Shown: positions 45,691 through 59,308 of the stretch, one piece after another
Position numbering within the stretch: the stretch's first letter is position 1
Layout of the letters: each line of letters opens with the position of its first letter
Assembly: GCA_018296165.2 (NCBI GenBank)
Contig: JACKQL020000118.1
Location: 62,001 to 126,000 of the forward strand
Origin: Termitomyces sp. T153
Taxonomy: Eukaryota > Basidiomycota > Agaricomycetes > Agaricales > Lyophyllaceae
Direction of reading: 5' to 3'
DNA length: 64,000 nucleotides
Made by a program: the position numbers and the translations under genes
Notes under the pieces: model-generated
The model's database searches: none
Seen by the model: only the letters and a program-made list of their open reading frames with translations
What the model was told of the DNA's origin: nothing

Positions 45691-46680
45691 AATATCTGGG
45701 GATGTTGGGGAGAAGCTGTCAAGGTTTGCTCAAGAGAAACTAGGGCAGAGGTGTGCTTTCCTCTCTTTCTTGGTTGTCCTTGAGAGTCAAGCTGAGAGTC
45801 AAGGTTGGGGACATCAGTGTTTGAGGAGGGCTGGAGGTGGAGGGAAATGGTGGCTGCAAGACTTGCTTTGGGGCCTGGAAACTGCATGGAGAGGTCCTTC
45901 CAGTTGATGTTAGAGTTGATGTTTTGCAACCAGAGAAGTCCAAGCATAATTGGGGCTGACTCTGGAACTTGGGTGATGAGCTGGACCTGGAATCTTAATT
46001 TGTTATCAAGGGTGAGGGTGCTGTCATGGTATTGGGTGACTCCAGTCAAGGCAGAGCTTCCATTGAAGAGTTGGAGCTCAAGATGCTTGTTGAGAGTGTT
46101 GTGGAGGAGGTTGAGCTGGTTGCTGATGAAGGTGCTAGAGGCTCTGTTGTCAACAAGGGTGGCAAGGACTGTCAGAGAGTTGTCAAGTCGAATGTTGATG
46201 ATGAATGATCATGTAGACTTTGAACAGGGCTGTGGAGGGGTTCAGGAAATGTCAGTGGTGCCTTTGGAGCTCTCAGAGTGGGGTGAGACTGGGCTAGTCA
46301 ATGTAGAGATTAGTTGTGTGGAGCTATCAGAAACTAAGGACAATGGAGATGGAGGTGTGGAGCTTGGTGACTAGCAGCCAAAGGTCCAATTGTCATCCAT
46401 TGGCAAAGGCCACAGTTGTTTCCACACAGTGGGTCATGTCTTCAGCAGAGGTAGGGTTGCTGTTAACAGCTTAAAGAGGATGGGGGTGGGGAGGTGCTGG
46501 AGGTGTTGTGGAGTGAGTGCTGCCAGGGATTCATCAATGAAGTTGTTGGTGGCATTACTATTGACTAGGATGGGGACAGAGCTGGCAGAAAAGGGGAGGT
46601 TGGTGCAGAGGAGGAGAGTGTGGGATGTGTGGGATGGCAAGGTGTGCTAGGAGTGTTTCTTGAGAGAGTATCATTGCATG
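45691..46680 (-). pseudogene. Family-1 element E: two retropepsin-like domains
   Basis: Minus strand. The first has VPILVNSNATNNFIDESLA (about 46580-46525). The second has TLVDNRASSTFISNQLNL near 46175-46115, then LTGVTQYHDSTLTLDNKLRF (46049), ending MLGLLWLQNINSNINW near 45935. It has the same order and spacing as in copy F. Active-site triplets are NSN and DNR. Confidence 0.74.
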
Positions 46681-48127
46681 GAGGAATGCAGCCAGAGCAG
46701 AAAAGATGTCAGTGTCTGATTTACAATTTAGTGTGTCTTTGAGATCTAAACTGCTGGCTTGTTTTCCATAGACTGGTAATTGCAGTCTTTGCCATCAATA
46801 GTTCATGCAGTGCATCCCATCACCTAGTGCATCCCATTACCTGACATTTAGGGCAGCTACCAATGAAATGTCCCTACTTACCACATAAAATGCATGCACC
46901 CTCTTTCTGTCACTTCTCCTGAGTCTCTTTTAGTACATCAATCCAGGGCTTGTTCCAAATCTTGTTTGTACATAAGGCTTCTTGGTCTTCAGCAGGGTCA
47001 AGAGCATTTTCAGGGTCCTGGAAGTTGTTGGAATTGGTGTCCAGTGGTTCCAGAGCTTTGTGGAGGTCAGTGGTGTTGAATTGGGCAGGTGAGTGGGGTC
47101 CTGGGGGTTGATTGGCACTGGGGCATCCTCATTCTGGGGAGAAACAGGGCATGGAGTTGGTGGTGGCTGCAGAAATTGGGGGTTAATTGCTGTTGGTTGC
47201 TCTGGGCTACCAATTGGTGCTGCCAGAGGTGTTCCAGCTGGTTTGAGGTGCTGTGTTTTTGCTCTGATCTTTCCAATAGCATTGATCAACTTGCATAACA
47301 AACACCTTGTAACCATTGTACATGGTTTGTTCAGGTGCAAGGCAGAGAATGTCTTTGATGCATTGAGGTAGGGCATGGCAGAAGGCAAACCAGAGGGCAT
47401 TGTAGTTCTAGCCAGTCTTGTAGGCTTCTTGTTGACACTGGATGATGAAGATTGTAAAACATTTGTTGTCATGCATCTGGAAGTTGAAGAGATTCTCTTC
47501 TGCTTCTGCTACAGTGTCAAATATGCCAAACTTACTGAAAAATTCCTGAGTAAAAGCAAGCCAGTTGGAGAGTACAGAGTCATTGGAGTTGAACTGGAGC
47601 AGCATTGTATAGTGGTCAAAGGTGATGCTCTGCAGCTACAAGGTGGCAAAAGCCACCTGTGAGCTCTCAAATTGAAAAGTGATAGGCTTAGCTTGGAATA
47701 TAGTGAGGCATTGCATTAGGAAGATTCTCCATCTCTAGAGGTCACAGCCAATGAAGGATTCTGGCTTCTGAATGTTAAGCTTGCTTTTCTGAGCCAGTGC
47801 ATTGTGAGTGTTGTCCTGGGTGTTTTGATTTTGGGGTGGAGGTCCAGCATTGTAGTAGTAATAGTAATTGTTCCCATTGCTGTATTGAGGGGGAAATTTG
47901 TTCATGGCTGGGCCTCATCTGCCTGGAGGTCTGCCATTGGGAGGCCCAGCACCTAGGAGTTGGCTGGCATTGCCCAAAAGGGGCCCCAGGGCCCAGTGAG
48001 GAGGAACAGGACCTCTAGGGGTTGGTGGTCCATAGTTGTTGTTGGCAGTGGGTAGGTTGGATAGGAGGATTGATGGGGATCAAGGGGAATTATTTGGGAA
48101 GGGGAGTCAAGGTGCTCCAGGGCCTGT

Positions 48128-49256
48128 TAATAAGACCCAATTGTTGCTGAGCACCATTTTTGGCATTTCTGATTAGACAACATCTGACAAGATTCCACAT
48201 GACCATGCACAAGTCACACCACTTATCATGTGAGGTCTAGCCTCAAGGTTGGGAATGATGTAGCCTTTGCACAAGATTTTAGCAATCATGAGACCTTTAG
48301 ATTATGAGCCTCATCACATGGAGTTTGGCTTTTGGGTCTAGAACAATAAGGTCAAGACCTTTCCTTAGCAGTGATGGCTAGCAGCAGTACTGGCAACAAC
48401 CAAACTTCTCAAAAGCAGATACTATAAGAAGATGTGATTCATTACCTATCATTTTTCTTGTTTTGCTTACAAACATACCTGAACAGCATCTACACCTCAG
48501 ATATTGATGTCAGAAATGCTCTTTTTTTGCAATTAACAATTTTTATGCATTATATTGACATGACATACATATACTTGGTTACCATACTGACATCCAGTAT
48601 GTATCATAAACACCTTGGCAGATGCTATTGCTGGCAGCAACTAATATTTCCTTTCTAAATACTATACCTACAAACAGTATAAATACTGCCTGTACATAGA
48701 GACAACAAGCAACAAATAGAGTATCATTTGCCTCATTAGCTCTTAGCTTACCAGCTTCAGATTTCTCATTGCTCTCTTTTGCCATTGTTAATGACTTAGT
48801 GACAAGTCTTGACAACCTCATAATCAATCTAGCATGGGTGCTGACTGCAGGTGCCCTTAGTGTTTTTGTGACTTAGCAATGCTAGCAACTGTGGCTAGTG
48901 ACTAGTTTGCATTTGTCCCCCAGTTTACATTGACTTCACTCATTCCTTGTTCCCCACTTTATTTTCTATCACTGAGTTCCCCTTTCCTAGCAACTCTTCT
49001 GTCTCTGCCACATTTCTTTCCATCATCCTGCAACCTAACAACCTTTTGTTACTGACTAGCAATTTAGGCTAGCAATAGCAACATTTCTCACTTGACTCCT
49101 CATTTCCCTTCACATCTATTAGCTCTTGCTTTCTGGGATGGTTACTGACTCACCCTCATTACTTCCTATTGCCAGCTACTCTATTTAGTTGCCAGTGTTT
49201 AGGTCTTCTTTTGGTCTCCTGCATGGCAGCTAGGCAGCATAGGAGCACATCATCAT
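48128..49256. mobile_element. About 1.13-kb non-coding insertion in gag E, LTR-like
   Basis: It begins TGTTAATAAGACCC and ends ..AGGAGCACATCATCA inside the gag motif GGCC|TGGGTTGATGC. No coding capacity. CAGTATAAATACTG near 48678 could be a promoter, so a solo LTR of an unidentified element is likely. No target duplication could be recognised. The part near 48.78-49.17 kb resembles the reverse strand of 18.8-19.2 kb. Confidence 0.5.
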
Positions 49257-50364
49257 GGGTTGATGCAGAGGGGTTGGGACATTTTGGCAGGGCATGGTGC
49301 ATTTGGGGGTGCATTACCATGGGGGGTGCAAATGGGGGGTGCAAAGGTCAAAGTGGGAAGGCCTGCTCGGGAGAGGGGCTGGAGCTCTGTTCCCAGGGGC
49401 AGGTTCTTCACCAAGGGTTTCTGGATTGTCAATGTAGGAGAGGGTATGGTTGGAGGCAAGGTCATTATTAGTGGGGAGGGGCTGGGGAGCTCTCTGGATA
49501 TGGGGCTCAGGCTCAGGCTCAGTGGGTTGATTCCAAGTGTGGAAGGCATTGGAGACAGAGTTTGCCTGGGGGCAAGCAGAGAGGGCCAGAGTGTGAGCAG
49601 TGGGTTGGTTGAAGAGGTCCTCAGCAGGGTTGAGGGACTTAAGAATGTTGGATGTGGCATTGAGCTCCTCCTGCTGGCAGGGAATGGGGGCTGGAGCTTC
49701 ACTTCATATTTTGACAGGTTCTTCTCATTGCATGTGGAAGGAATGGGCAGGGTCTAAAGATTCCTCAAATTGGCAGGAGTTTGGCCTAGTGTGGATTTCT
49801 TTGACTAGGGTGCAGAGCTCATTCTAGAGGTTGGCATTGATTCCCAGAGTACCTTGCATAGTTTCAGAGGGGGTGCCCTGTAGGTAACACTCATGGAAAT
49901 TGAGGAGGTGATTGGCCCAGACCTCTGGAGTTACTAGGGTGTTGTGGTAATCTAAGTTGACAAGGAGGGTGCAAGCATGTCTTGCAAACTCCATGGGGGA
50001 GAGGCAGATGGAGCAGAGGACTTCATCATGCTGCTGGATGTGAGCTTTGACTTGTTGCTGTCTAGGGGAGGGGGGAATTTATGTGGAGAACTGGAGTCAA
50101 GAGGGGGAATAGTTATCTGGTTGTTTCAGAAGAACTGGAGCTGCAGTAGGAATTCAATAAGCATAAGAGTGTGCCAGGGGAAGATAGGCAGAGTTGGGCA
50201 GGTCTGGAGGTGCTCCAGGGAATCTTCTGGAATACATGCAAGGGTAGGTCCCATCAGCAGAGAATGTTGGAGGGTGGGCCAGCTCAGGGGTACTCCCTGA
50301 CTAATGGAGGGGGTGTAGAGGGCCAGGTTCAGATCTGGGGTCCAGTGACAGGGAGCATAATGAT

Positions 50365-50650
50365 GAATTGGGCAAGTGTGTGATGGGGTTGCCTGGGGTT
50401 AATTTGGGATTAGATTAGATCCCCTTCCACTCATCACATTAGCACACTCAACCCTGGCCTCTGGCCACCATTGCTTTGTACAATCACTCATTGTTCCTCA
50501 CTTAACATAAATACCAGCAAGCACATGTATGCAGACTTTGTCATCTCACACTGTGCTTGCAGGTAAGCTCTTACTTTCCCTTCCATTGTCTCACACTGCA
50601 CTTGCAGTCCACTTGCTAGTTACACATTACATCACATGTTTTATCACTGA
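50365..50650 (+). repeat. Ngaro repeat A1
   Basis: Left terminal repeat, matched by A2 at 60208. It includes CATAAATACCAGCAAGCACA, a possible TATA region, near 50509. It contains one copy of the 24-bp TTAGCACACTCAACCCTGGC unit, which is tripled in A2. Confidence 0.82.
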
Positions 50651-50767
50651 TCTCATCTGAAAAAGTGCCCATGCCTAGGAACATATGCCATTGCAATCTC
50701 TCAGAACTCCAGATGGTCATTTTACTAGAGCTTCACTGGGCCCACCTTCTGCTAACATGTCTTCTCC

Positions 50768-51608
50768 CAACATGGCAATCATGGAAGAATTGAACACCCT
50801 TTGGGAATCTCAGACAGGGCTTTATTCAATGCTCAGGACTTAATAATGAGATTTAGCATGTAAAATGTGCCCATTCCCTCTCCTGCTGCCCCAGTGGCAG
50901 CACCATTGACCATGTCTCTGGCAGGCAACATGTTTGTACCACTAATCATTGGCCCAGGTCTCAACAGTACATCTTCTGCTGCCTCACTCTCCCTTTGCTC
51001 TTGCTTCCCCAATGTCAATGCAATGGTTATTGTGGCTATCATATCACACAACTTTAAGGTGGCAGACCTTTATAAGCTTGACTCCTCAAAATCATGACAA
51101 AGAGATGGCCTATACTTTTAATGGATCAACCAACCAATTCAAGGTCAGCCACCACTTGGCAAAAGAGTATAAAACCCCTTTCTCAGTCATCATCCCCTTT
51201 CAAGCCTATTTTGACATCTTGGCCTACCATACCAACAATGCAGTGGTGACCAGCTCCTTTTTTCATTACACCACCCACCTGGTCAAACTTGTGGCAGAGT
51301 ATTGAATGGTTGGTAGTATATAACTATCACACAATCTTTTTCAACTGACAATGCACAGAGATGGTGGCCAAGTATTTCTCCCAGTGGGGCAAACAGGACA
51401 ATGACCTGCTATCAGAACATGTGTATGCCCATTGTAAGGAAGCCTCAGCAAGGTTTTCAAAAGCAGCCAAGACACTATCCAGCCCTAACAATGTCTGCAG
51501 GAAGTTTAACAATGGGAAATGGACCTTGAACCCATGCCCATGGAGCCGGCTGCACACTTGCACCACATGCACAAAATTGGACCATAATAAACTTCAGCAC
51601 AAGGACTA
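50768..51608 (+). pseudogene. Ngaro gag
   Basis: Open blocks in several frames. The most recognisable, 51361-51609, reads MVAKYFSQWGKQDNDLLSEH... and ends with a Cys/His cluster, CRKFNNGKWTLNPCPWSRLH, then TCTTCTKLDHNKLQH. The Trp in GKWT stands where a Cys would complete a CCCH-type unit (TGC to TGG). The upstream part (YFDILAYHTNNAVVTS) is in another frame. Confidence 0.6.
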
Positions 51609-52139
51609 GGCAGTAGGCAGGGTGGGATGTCACCCCCAGACTCCTATGTCTTGCCCAAACCTCCCATTAGGTGCTCCAAACTCATCTACTGGTCTTTCAG
51701 ATTCACTAGCTCCTCTTGCCATTAACCTCTCACTACCATCTGCCTGCCCCAACACTTCTCCCTGCTCTAATGCTCTACTCCTCAACATCTCACACATACC
51801 TATGGTTCATTCACCACTCAACATGTAGGTGTAGCTTCATTACCTACATGAGTACCCTAATCCTATGCTTGTATACACTATTAAACAAATAGAACATATT
51901 AGTGCCAATATTGGCTTCTTGGGGGAGCACTCTTTAAGTCAACAATGCACAAACCTGAAGTTGGCCACTAGTGATCCATCAACAGTCATGGCCATCTTGC
52001 CTGACATAGCCATGCAACTCACCATGGGTTGCACCTGCAGCCTCTTTTCATTGCCCTCCTTCCCTAACTTTTGCTCTTCACCCATTGGAGCAGTCACTTA
52101 CAAGCACTCAACCAAGGTTCAACATATACACCACCTCTC

Positions 52140-53250
52140 ATGTTTAGAGAGGAGCTCTGTAAACAATGGAATTGCAGACTCCAAGGCTTCAATCATGATC
52201 AATCAAGCAGTAAACAACCTTGTGACATCAGAGCCAGGCTCCCTGATGCTCAAACTTGACTTGGAAGCTACCTTCTGACACATCCCTGTTTGATGAGCCA
52301 ACTGGCCTCTCTTGGACTTCAGATGGCAGAGGGCTTTCTACCACAACATGGTACTCATGTTTGGCATGCATTTGGTGCCCTATATCTTTAATCTCTTCAT
52401 GGAAGTGCTTTACTGGATCCTCCAACACAATATCCCCACACACATCAGACACTACTTTAACAACTTCTTGAGTATTTTCCCTCCACAGACCATGGCTCTC
52501 TTAGTCCAACAATCTCTAGAGTGGGCTCTAGAACTTGACAAACAGCTTGATTTGACTTTCCAGCCTTCTAAAATTGTCAGGCCTATAACCTCAATAGAAT
52601 TTCTGGGGTTGGAGCTCAACTCTCTGGGCATGGAAATCTGTCTGCCTGAGGACAAACTCAAGTACCTATGAGGCCTCACTCACCTCTGGAGCATGCGCAA
52701 ATGCTGCAGTAAGCATGACCTTGACAAACTCATGGGATTTTTGCAGTTCACTTCACAGGTGATCACTATGTCCAGAGCTTTTCTCCACAGCCTTTATGAC
52801 TTTGTGTCCTTGTTCCCCACCAGCCCATTCACCACTTGCCATCTACCCCATCTCATCCACCAGGACATCAGCTGGTGGGCCACTGTCACCCCAGCATGGA
52901 ACAGCATTTGCCTAGTCTCCCCAGAATGTTGCTGCATCAACATCTTCACAGACACCAGTGGATCTAAAGGCATGGGTGGGCACCTCAAGGCTGAATGGTT
53001 TCCAGCATGCTGCCCTTGGCACCTTTGCAAAGTGCACATTCAGATCAAGGGAATGCTGGCAGTCATCCATGCCATTCTCTGCTGGGGTAAAAGTTTTTGT
53101 GGGTGTCATGTCATCTTCCACATTAACAACAAGGCCATCTTTAATGCAATCCAAAACAAGTCAATTCAATCTGCCACAACTATGAAGTTTGTAAAGCATA
53201 TAATAGCCCTGGCCTGTTGTCTAGACTTTTTCATTTCCTCTGAGTAGCTC
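52140..53250 (+). pseudogene. Ngaro reverse transcriptase-RNase H
   Basis: RT: SLMLKLDLEATF*HIPV near 52243, FYHNMVLMFGMHLVPYIFNL (52338), FMEVLYWILQHN, HYFNNFLSIFPP (52450; consensus HYLDDFL, so both catalytic Asp codons are lost), and SIEFLGLELNSLGMEICLPE (52593). RNase H: FTDTSGSKGMGGHLKAEWFP (52948), QIKGMLAVIHAILCWGKSF, VIFHINNKAIFNAIQNKSIQ. This is the DIRS/Ngaro-type RT-RH pattern, not gypsy. Confidence 0.82.
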
Positions 53251-54236
53251 TCTTCTGTTAACAATTCAATTGCTGACACAGCCTCTTGCTTTGCCTTTAT
53301 CTGCATGTTCACTATTGCACCTTGGCTCAAACAGAAACCCACCTTGAAGCACCTCTGGCTTGGTAGTATGAGCAAAACTAACATCACTTCAAAACTGTTG
53401 CCTTTTACCTTTGGCATGGCCTTGCTGCCAGCACCTGCCATACCTACTCAATGGGCCAATGCCAGTTCATCCTCCACATGCAGCTCAACAGCCTCTACAA
53501 TCTGGACAGTTCCATCCTCCCAGCCTCTCAACCAGCAGTCCTATCATAGGTTGTAAGCCTTGGCCTCCAAGTTCAACCCAAGATGACCAAAGCATACCTG
53601 GCATCAGTGTGTTCCCTCCATGTTGATGCTGACCTCCCTTTTTTAGCACTAGAGTCCCCCCTTATGCAATGGCTTCTCAGAGGCATCAAGCACTTTTATA
53701 GAGAGTACAACTGGCAGCCAGCCCAACCCATCACACTCCCAATCCTCACAGCCCTACTTGCCCAGCTCAAACTTGGCACCACCCCAGGTCACACTGCCAT
53801 ATATGCTGCATGTTGTCTCACCTATTCTGGTCTCTTATATAGCAGGGAATTCACAGTTGGAAAAAAGGGGTAAATTTAATGCCAGTCTCAACCTCTCCTG
53901 CAGCTCAATTTGATTCCTCCCCAACTTTGAGCATGCTACTCACATGTGCCTCGCCCTTCCCACCTCCAAAACTGACTCCTTCAGGGCATCACAATCACTG
54001 TGGCAGCCGCTCCAAGATGCCCAATCTGCCCAGCCAAAGCTCTCAAACAGATGTTCCTTAAGCTCCCATGAGACAGTGGAGCCTCCCTCTTCAAACAACT
54101 AGATGAGGGGGCTTTATCCTACAATTACTTCATCAAATCCATTTTTTTGAAAGGCACTGGCCCTGGCTGGCATCAGCTCAGAGCCCTTTGCTGGCCATAG
54201 CTTTAGGTGCAGTGCAGCCTTAGCAGCAGCCACAGC

Positions 54237-54585
54237 TGTAAGGGCAACCTCTGGGGCAGCAGATGAGAGTCATGCAGCTAACAGAGGGGAATCCAAAGTA
54301 TATTGGCAGAGTAGACAACAATACAATCAGGAACTAATCACCTAGCAGAGGGGAATTTGAAGAGAATAAGTTTAAGGATCCCCACTGCTTAGTGCAGTGC
54401 ATCAGCAGGTGGTGGAGGCATGGGAACTACTGTACAGATAACTGGAGCTACTCCTAACTCTAAGGCAATGACTGCTAAGGTAATATGGAGAACTCTGGAG
54501 TTCTAGAAGGAGCCCCAGAGACATTAAACAAGCTGCAGAGGTGCTGGAACCAGTCATAGAGGTCAGAAATAGAAGTTCCCTAACA
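54237..54585 (-). mobile_element. 3' LTR of the nested element
   Basis: TGTAAGGGCAACCTCTGGGG...GTTCCCTAACA, 349 bp, the same length as the copy at 59505. Confidence 0.9.
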
Positions 54586-54600
54586 TCACTCCCCCTTTAG
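54586..54600 (-). other. Polypurine tract of the nested element
   Basis: Plus TCACTCCCCCTTTAG (minus CTAAAGGGGGAGTGA) abuts the 3' LTR and fixes the element's orientation. Confidence 0.8.
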
Positions 54601-54611
54601 CATGTGGCATC

Positions 54612-57600
54612 TCAATGCACAGGGTAAAAGCAGTCTCTGATTGCTTGGTCCACTGGCAAGATAAGGTAGATCCCTTGTATGACATGCAGGGCCTCTGGAT
54701 GTCTCTGGTGGAACTCCTTGACAAGTCTGGGGGCATGTACGCTCTTCCATGGCTCCCAGGAGATATCCTCAATCCCGTAGCCTTTCCACTTCACCTTGTA
54801 TTGTAGTTGTCTTTAGAATAAATGACTATCCAGGATTTCCTCCACCTCATATTCCTCATTGTTGTTGACCACTATGGGGGGTGGTGGAGGGGGTGGACGA
54901 CACCCTGGAATGGGATCTTTAGAGGCCAGAGTTAGCTTGACCATGTTGAACACCAGATGAAGCTGGTGCATTCCTACAGGGAGCTGGAGTCAGTAGGCCA
55001 AAGGTCCTACCTGCTGTTCCACTGTGACAGGTCCCAACTGATGGTGCACCAGTTTTTTTAAGGGCCAGGTAGTCATAATGTTGGATGCATCCAGGTAGAC
55101 TCAATCTCCAGGCTGATATTTGTGCTCTGGAGTCCTCCTGCAGTCATAGTATCATGCCATGTCATCCTTTGCCTTTGCCAGCACTGCTGGGGCCTCCTCC
55201 CATAACCTCTTCATTTAGTCCACAAATTTGTTTACTGCCTCATTCTCCAAGGAACAGGCCTAGGGCTCAAAACCCATGTGCAGATGATGTCCCATGTCAA
55301 GAAAGAATAGGGAAAACTGGGTGGACATATGAACATGGTTGTTGTATTGGAATTTGGCATTAGGGAAGAGTTCATTCTAGTCATCTTGGCATTTGTTGCA
55401 AAAGAGGTGGAGATACTGCTCTAACTCCTGGTTTATGCATTCTGTCTGGCCATCAGACTGTAGGTGGTAGGCAGTAGTGATGTGGAGCTTTACTTCAAGC
55501 AGTTGGTAGAGCTCTCAAGTGAACTCTGCCACAAATTGTGGTCCTTGATCCAAGATGTAGGTGTTGGAGATGCCATGGAGCTTCTAGACATTCCTCTGGT
55601 ACAGGTTTGCAGCACCCATGGTGGAGCAGATGGTGTGGGTCAGAATGAAGTGTGCTCACTTGCCATATAGGTCTACCACCACCATGATCACATCATAACC
55701 ATGGGTGTTAGGGAGCTCTACAATGAAGTCCATGGATGCCACACTCCATTGTTCCATAGGCATGGGTAGTGGGTGTGACTGTCTGTAGGGGAGTCAGTAC
55801 TAGGGCTTGGTCTGGAGGCAAAGATGGCAGGTACTAGTATAGGACCCAATATCCTGGGACATTTGGGGCCACCAGTAGTTCCATGATACTAGCTCTAGTG
55901 TCTTCCACCATCCAGGGTGCCCTGCAATGCAGGAGTTGTGATGTTGCTCCATAATTTTCTAGTAGAGCTTTGGAATGCTGGTGATGTAGATACAGTCTCA
56001 GAAGGTCAGGATTCTGTCTTGGAGGGCCTATTCATTTGCGCAGACCATCTTGACACTAGGGGTATGCCCTAACTTCAGTATCTGAGTGGCTTGCACCACA
56101 AGCTCTTTTTGCTGACCATTGCAATTACCCCACCATATGTCCCAGAGAATGTCTACTTCTGCTCTCTTGATGGCAAGACTCTCCATGGCTCAGATTGCAA
56201 ACAATTCAGGGCAGAGGAGCACAATGTTGCTGTTATCCCCTTTCCCTGTGCTGTAGTCCACTCTCTGGGACAGGGCATCTGGTTTCCCCATGCTCTGGCC
56301 AGGCTTGTGGTACAAAGAGAAGTCAAAGTTAGCAAGGTAGAGGGACCACTAGGCCTGTTGGCAATTGAGCTTCTTGGCCATCCAGAAGTATTTGAAGTTC
56401 TTGTAATCCATCCAGACCTTGAACTTGTGCTGTGCACCTTCCAGGAAGTGCCACCACTCCTCAAATGACTGGATGATAGCCAGCATCTCTTTGTTATGGA
56501 TCTTGTAGTTCCACTCCACCACATTCAGGCTCTTGGAGTCAAAGGCCACTGGATGCCACTTCCCATCCTCTGGAGATTGCTGTGAGAGCACAGCCCCAGT
56601 GGCAAAGTTAGAGCTGTCAGTCTCCACCTGGAAGGAAGAGTTGTTGTCCAGGAAGAGGAGGACAGGTCTGGAGATCATGGCACACTTGAGAGTGTCAAAG
56701 GCTGTCTGCTCTGGAAGTCCCCAACTCCACAAAATATCCTTTCCAGTGAGATTGAATAGTGGATGGGCATGGTGCAAGAAGTCCTAGATGAATCTCTGGT
56801 AGAAGTTTGCAAAACCAAGGAATGCCTGCACCTCCTTCTTGTTCTTGGGCTCTGGCCACTTTGCCATGCCTGCTACCTTCACCAGGTCCATCTCTGCAGT
56901 TCTGTGCAATATGATCAGGCTGAGGTACTTGACCCAGGTTTGTTCAAACTTGCACTTCTCCAGCTTGAAGTAGAGCTGGTGCTAGTGGAGGTGTTCCAGG
57001 ACAAGGCGAGTGATCTGACAGTGTTCCTCCAGCATTTTGGTATAGATGAGGATGTTGTCAAGGTACACACACACTATGCTTTCTGCTATGAGGTTCCAGA
57101 AGATGTCATTCATTATGGTCTGGAAGGTGGTGGAGCTATTGGTAAGTCCAAAGAACATAACAAGGGCTCAAACAATCCCCAGTTGGTCCAGAAGGCAGCC
57201 TTCCACTCATCTCCCTCCTGAATGTGCACATTGTTGTAACCCCACCAGACATTCAGCTTAGTGAAATATCATGCACCCTGAAGGTTGTTGATGAGCTTGG
57301 AGATGAGGGGGAGAGAGTAATAGTTCTTCACTGTCATGGCATTGAGTACCTGGTAGTCCTGGACCAGTTAGAGGGAGCCATCCTTCTTTCTGATGAAGAA
57401 GACTGGAGAAGCCATTGGAGACTTGGATAGGCAGATGCAACCAGAGTCCAAGTTCTCCTACAGGAATGCATCAAGCTTGTCCTGTTCCTGGAGCATGAGC
57501 AGGTGGACCTTACAGCTGGAGGGTGCAGAGTCTGGTAGCAGTTTGATGGCATGGCCCCACCTCTTGCACTCTAGAAGTGAGTGAACAAAGCTTTGGAGAA

Positions 57601-57875
57601 CACATCCTCAAATGCATGAAATTAGGGGGGTACCACATCCTGGAACTCTCAAGGCATGGCATTAGCAGCAAATGCCTGGGCTAGCCATTGAGACATGGTC
57701 TGGCTAGCCCAGATCTCCATGACAGAGGGCAGCAGGTGTATAGTGGTAGCATAGATTTGATCCCCCACTTCTACCACTTTGTTTGGGAGCTCTGGCTTGC
57801 ATATGCCACCAAACTCCTCTGCGCTCCTCCTCTGGGGCTCTGCTGTTGCTCTGATTGTCCTTATAGAGGGCCTCT
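54612..57875 (-). pseudogene. Nested element pol: RT, RNase H, integrase, chromodomain
   Basis: Minus strand. RT near 57430-56900: SPMASPVFFIRKKDGSL, NAMTVKNYYSLPLISKLINN, YFTKLNVWWGYNNVHIQEGD (the Asp of the RT KLD box has become Asn), EWKAAFWTNWGLFEPL. RNase H 56777-56349: LFNLTGKDILWSWGLPEQTA, FQVETDSSNFATGAVLSQQS, NVVEWNYKIHNKEMLAIIQS. The integrase occupies about 56150-54950 in broken frames. The chromodomain at 54794-54700 (MKWKGYGIEDISWEPWKSVH) is followed by LVKEFHQRHPEAL. Stops and shifts are common. Confidence 0.85.
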
Positions 57876-59308
57876 CTACAAGGGAATGCCAGAGGTGGGG
57901 GATCCAGAAGGTCTAGATCTGCAAAGGGGAGAGGGCTGGCACAACATGCATGGATGGCTGCATGCTCCTGAACTCAGGTCTAGTGCTTTGCTGTCCTCCA
58001 TGGCACAGGCAGAACACTTCTGGGGGCACCTGCTCATGGTTACCTCCCCATTGGTCCAATCAACCTTGGGGTTGTGCTCCCAGAGCCACATGAAACCAAG
58101 AATCATGTTCTGCCTTACCAAGCTGGTGATGGCAAATATGGCACACTCTATGTGGTTCCAATAATGGAGGACCAGATCAACCACAGAGTTGATGGTGCCT
58201 GCTTTGTTAGGGATTCTGTCAATGTTATAGACAGAGATGGGCTTGGGGAGGGGCTGGATGGAGCTCCAGCAGCATTCTTTGTGGCTAGCAGCTGCAAGAG
58301 GAGTTCCTCCTGCTCCACCATAGAAAGGTAGCATACCTCCAGGCCCAGGGGGCAGTGCTGTGCAAAGTGCCCAGGCTTCTGGCATCTCTGGCATAGCAGC
58401 AGAGCAGTGCAGAGCTGTCTGGCAGCATTCACATTCATGGGGATCTCCAGTGGCAGGAGGCATGCTACAGGGATAGCTGGAGTAAAGGCCAGCATTGGAT
58501 GAGCAGGTGCAGAGTGGTGGACATTGCTGATCAGAGCTGGGCGCAGTGCAGAATGGGGGTGGCAGAGCTCTCTCTGGATCTCCATGAGTTGCCATTGGTC
58601 CTGGGCCACCTCATACCATGATGCAATCTTCTCATCATTGGGGCAACCCTCTGCCAGATTGTCAATATGTTCCACCAGTGCAGAGTGCAAGCCATCCCAG
58701 AAAGTAAAGCATAGTTGGAGGCCATTGGGGTAAGCAGCCTGCTCCATCAGAGCCCAGAACAAGTCAATGTACTTATCCAGTGTACACTTCCCTTGTCCAT
58801 ACTGCTCCCTATCACATAGCATCAAGGCTGCAGTCTTAGTGGAGTCTAATAGAAAAAACTCCACATGGAAGTTCTTCTCAAAGGCAGCCCAGTCTGGAAA
58901 GCTTCCAACACCTCTGGAGCAGCAGAAGACTTGCAGTGCATAAGTAGAGGCATGTCAGGTCTTCATGTATGACAGCACCCAGGCTATTTTCAACATGTCA
59001 GAGTCAAAGGCATCCCTGCTGAGATGGATATAGGTGAGGCAGGACTGCAGGAATTGCTCCCTGCTGGAGCAGGCACCATTATATGTGTCTAGTAGCATGG
59101 GATGCAGAATCTGTGGCTGTAAGGTCACTGGAGCTGCAGAGACAAGTGCAGATGTGGTTGGGGCTGGTTCCACAGCCACAGGAGGGGTGGAGTTAGGGGG
59201 TAGGCATTTGAGCAGTGCCTGGAGGGATTGGGGGATAAGATTGGTTGTTTGATGGAGAGTAGAGAGTTTAGTAGTATGGTGGGTGAGAGATGATTGTGTT
59301 AATTGCAC
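57876..59308 (-). pseudogene. Nested element gag and protease
   Basis: Gag opens MQLTQSSLTHHTTKLSTLHQ (59308). The capsid part runs in 58955-58600 (DKYIDLFWALMEQAAYPNGL). The zinc knuckle CQRCQKPGHFAQHC lies near 58390-58350, canonical CX2CX4HX4C. The protease in another frame (58240-58000) reads VYNIDRIPNKAGTINSVVDL, then MILGFMWLWEHNPKVDW and a Cys pair; like related chromodomain elements it shows no clear DSG. The leader between 59309 and 59504 has no coding. Confidence 0.8.
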
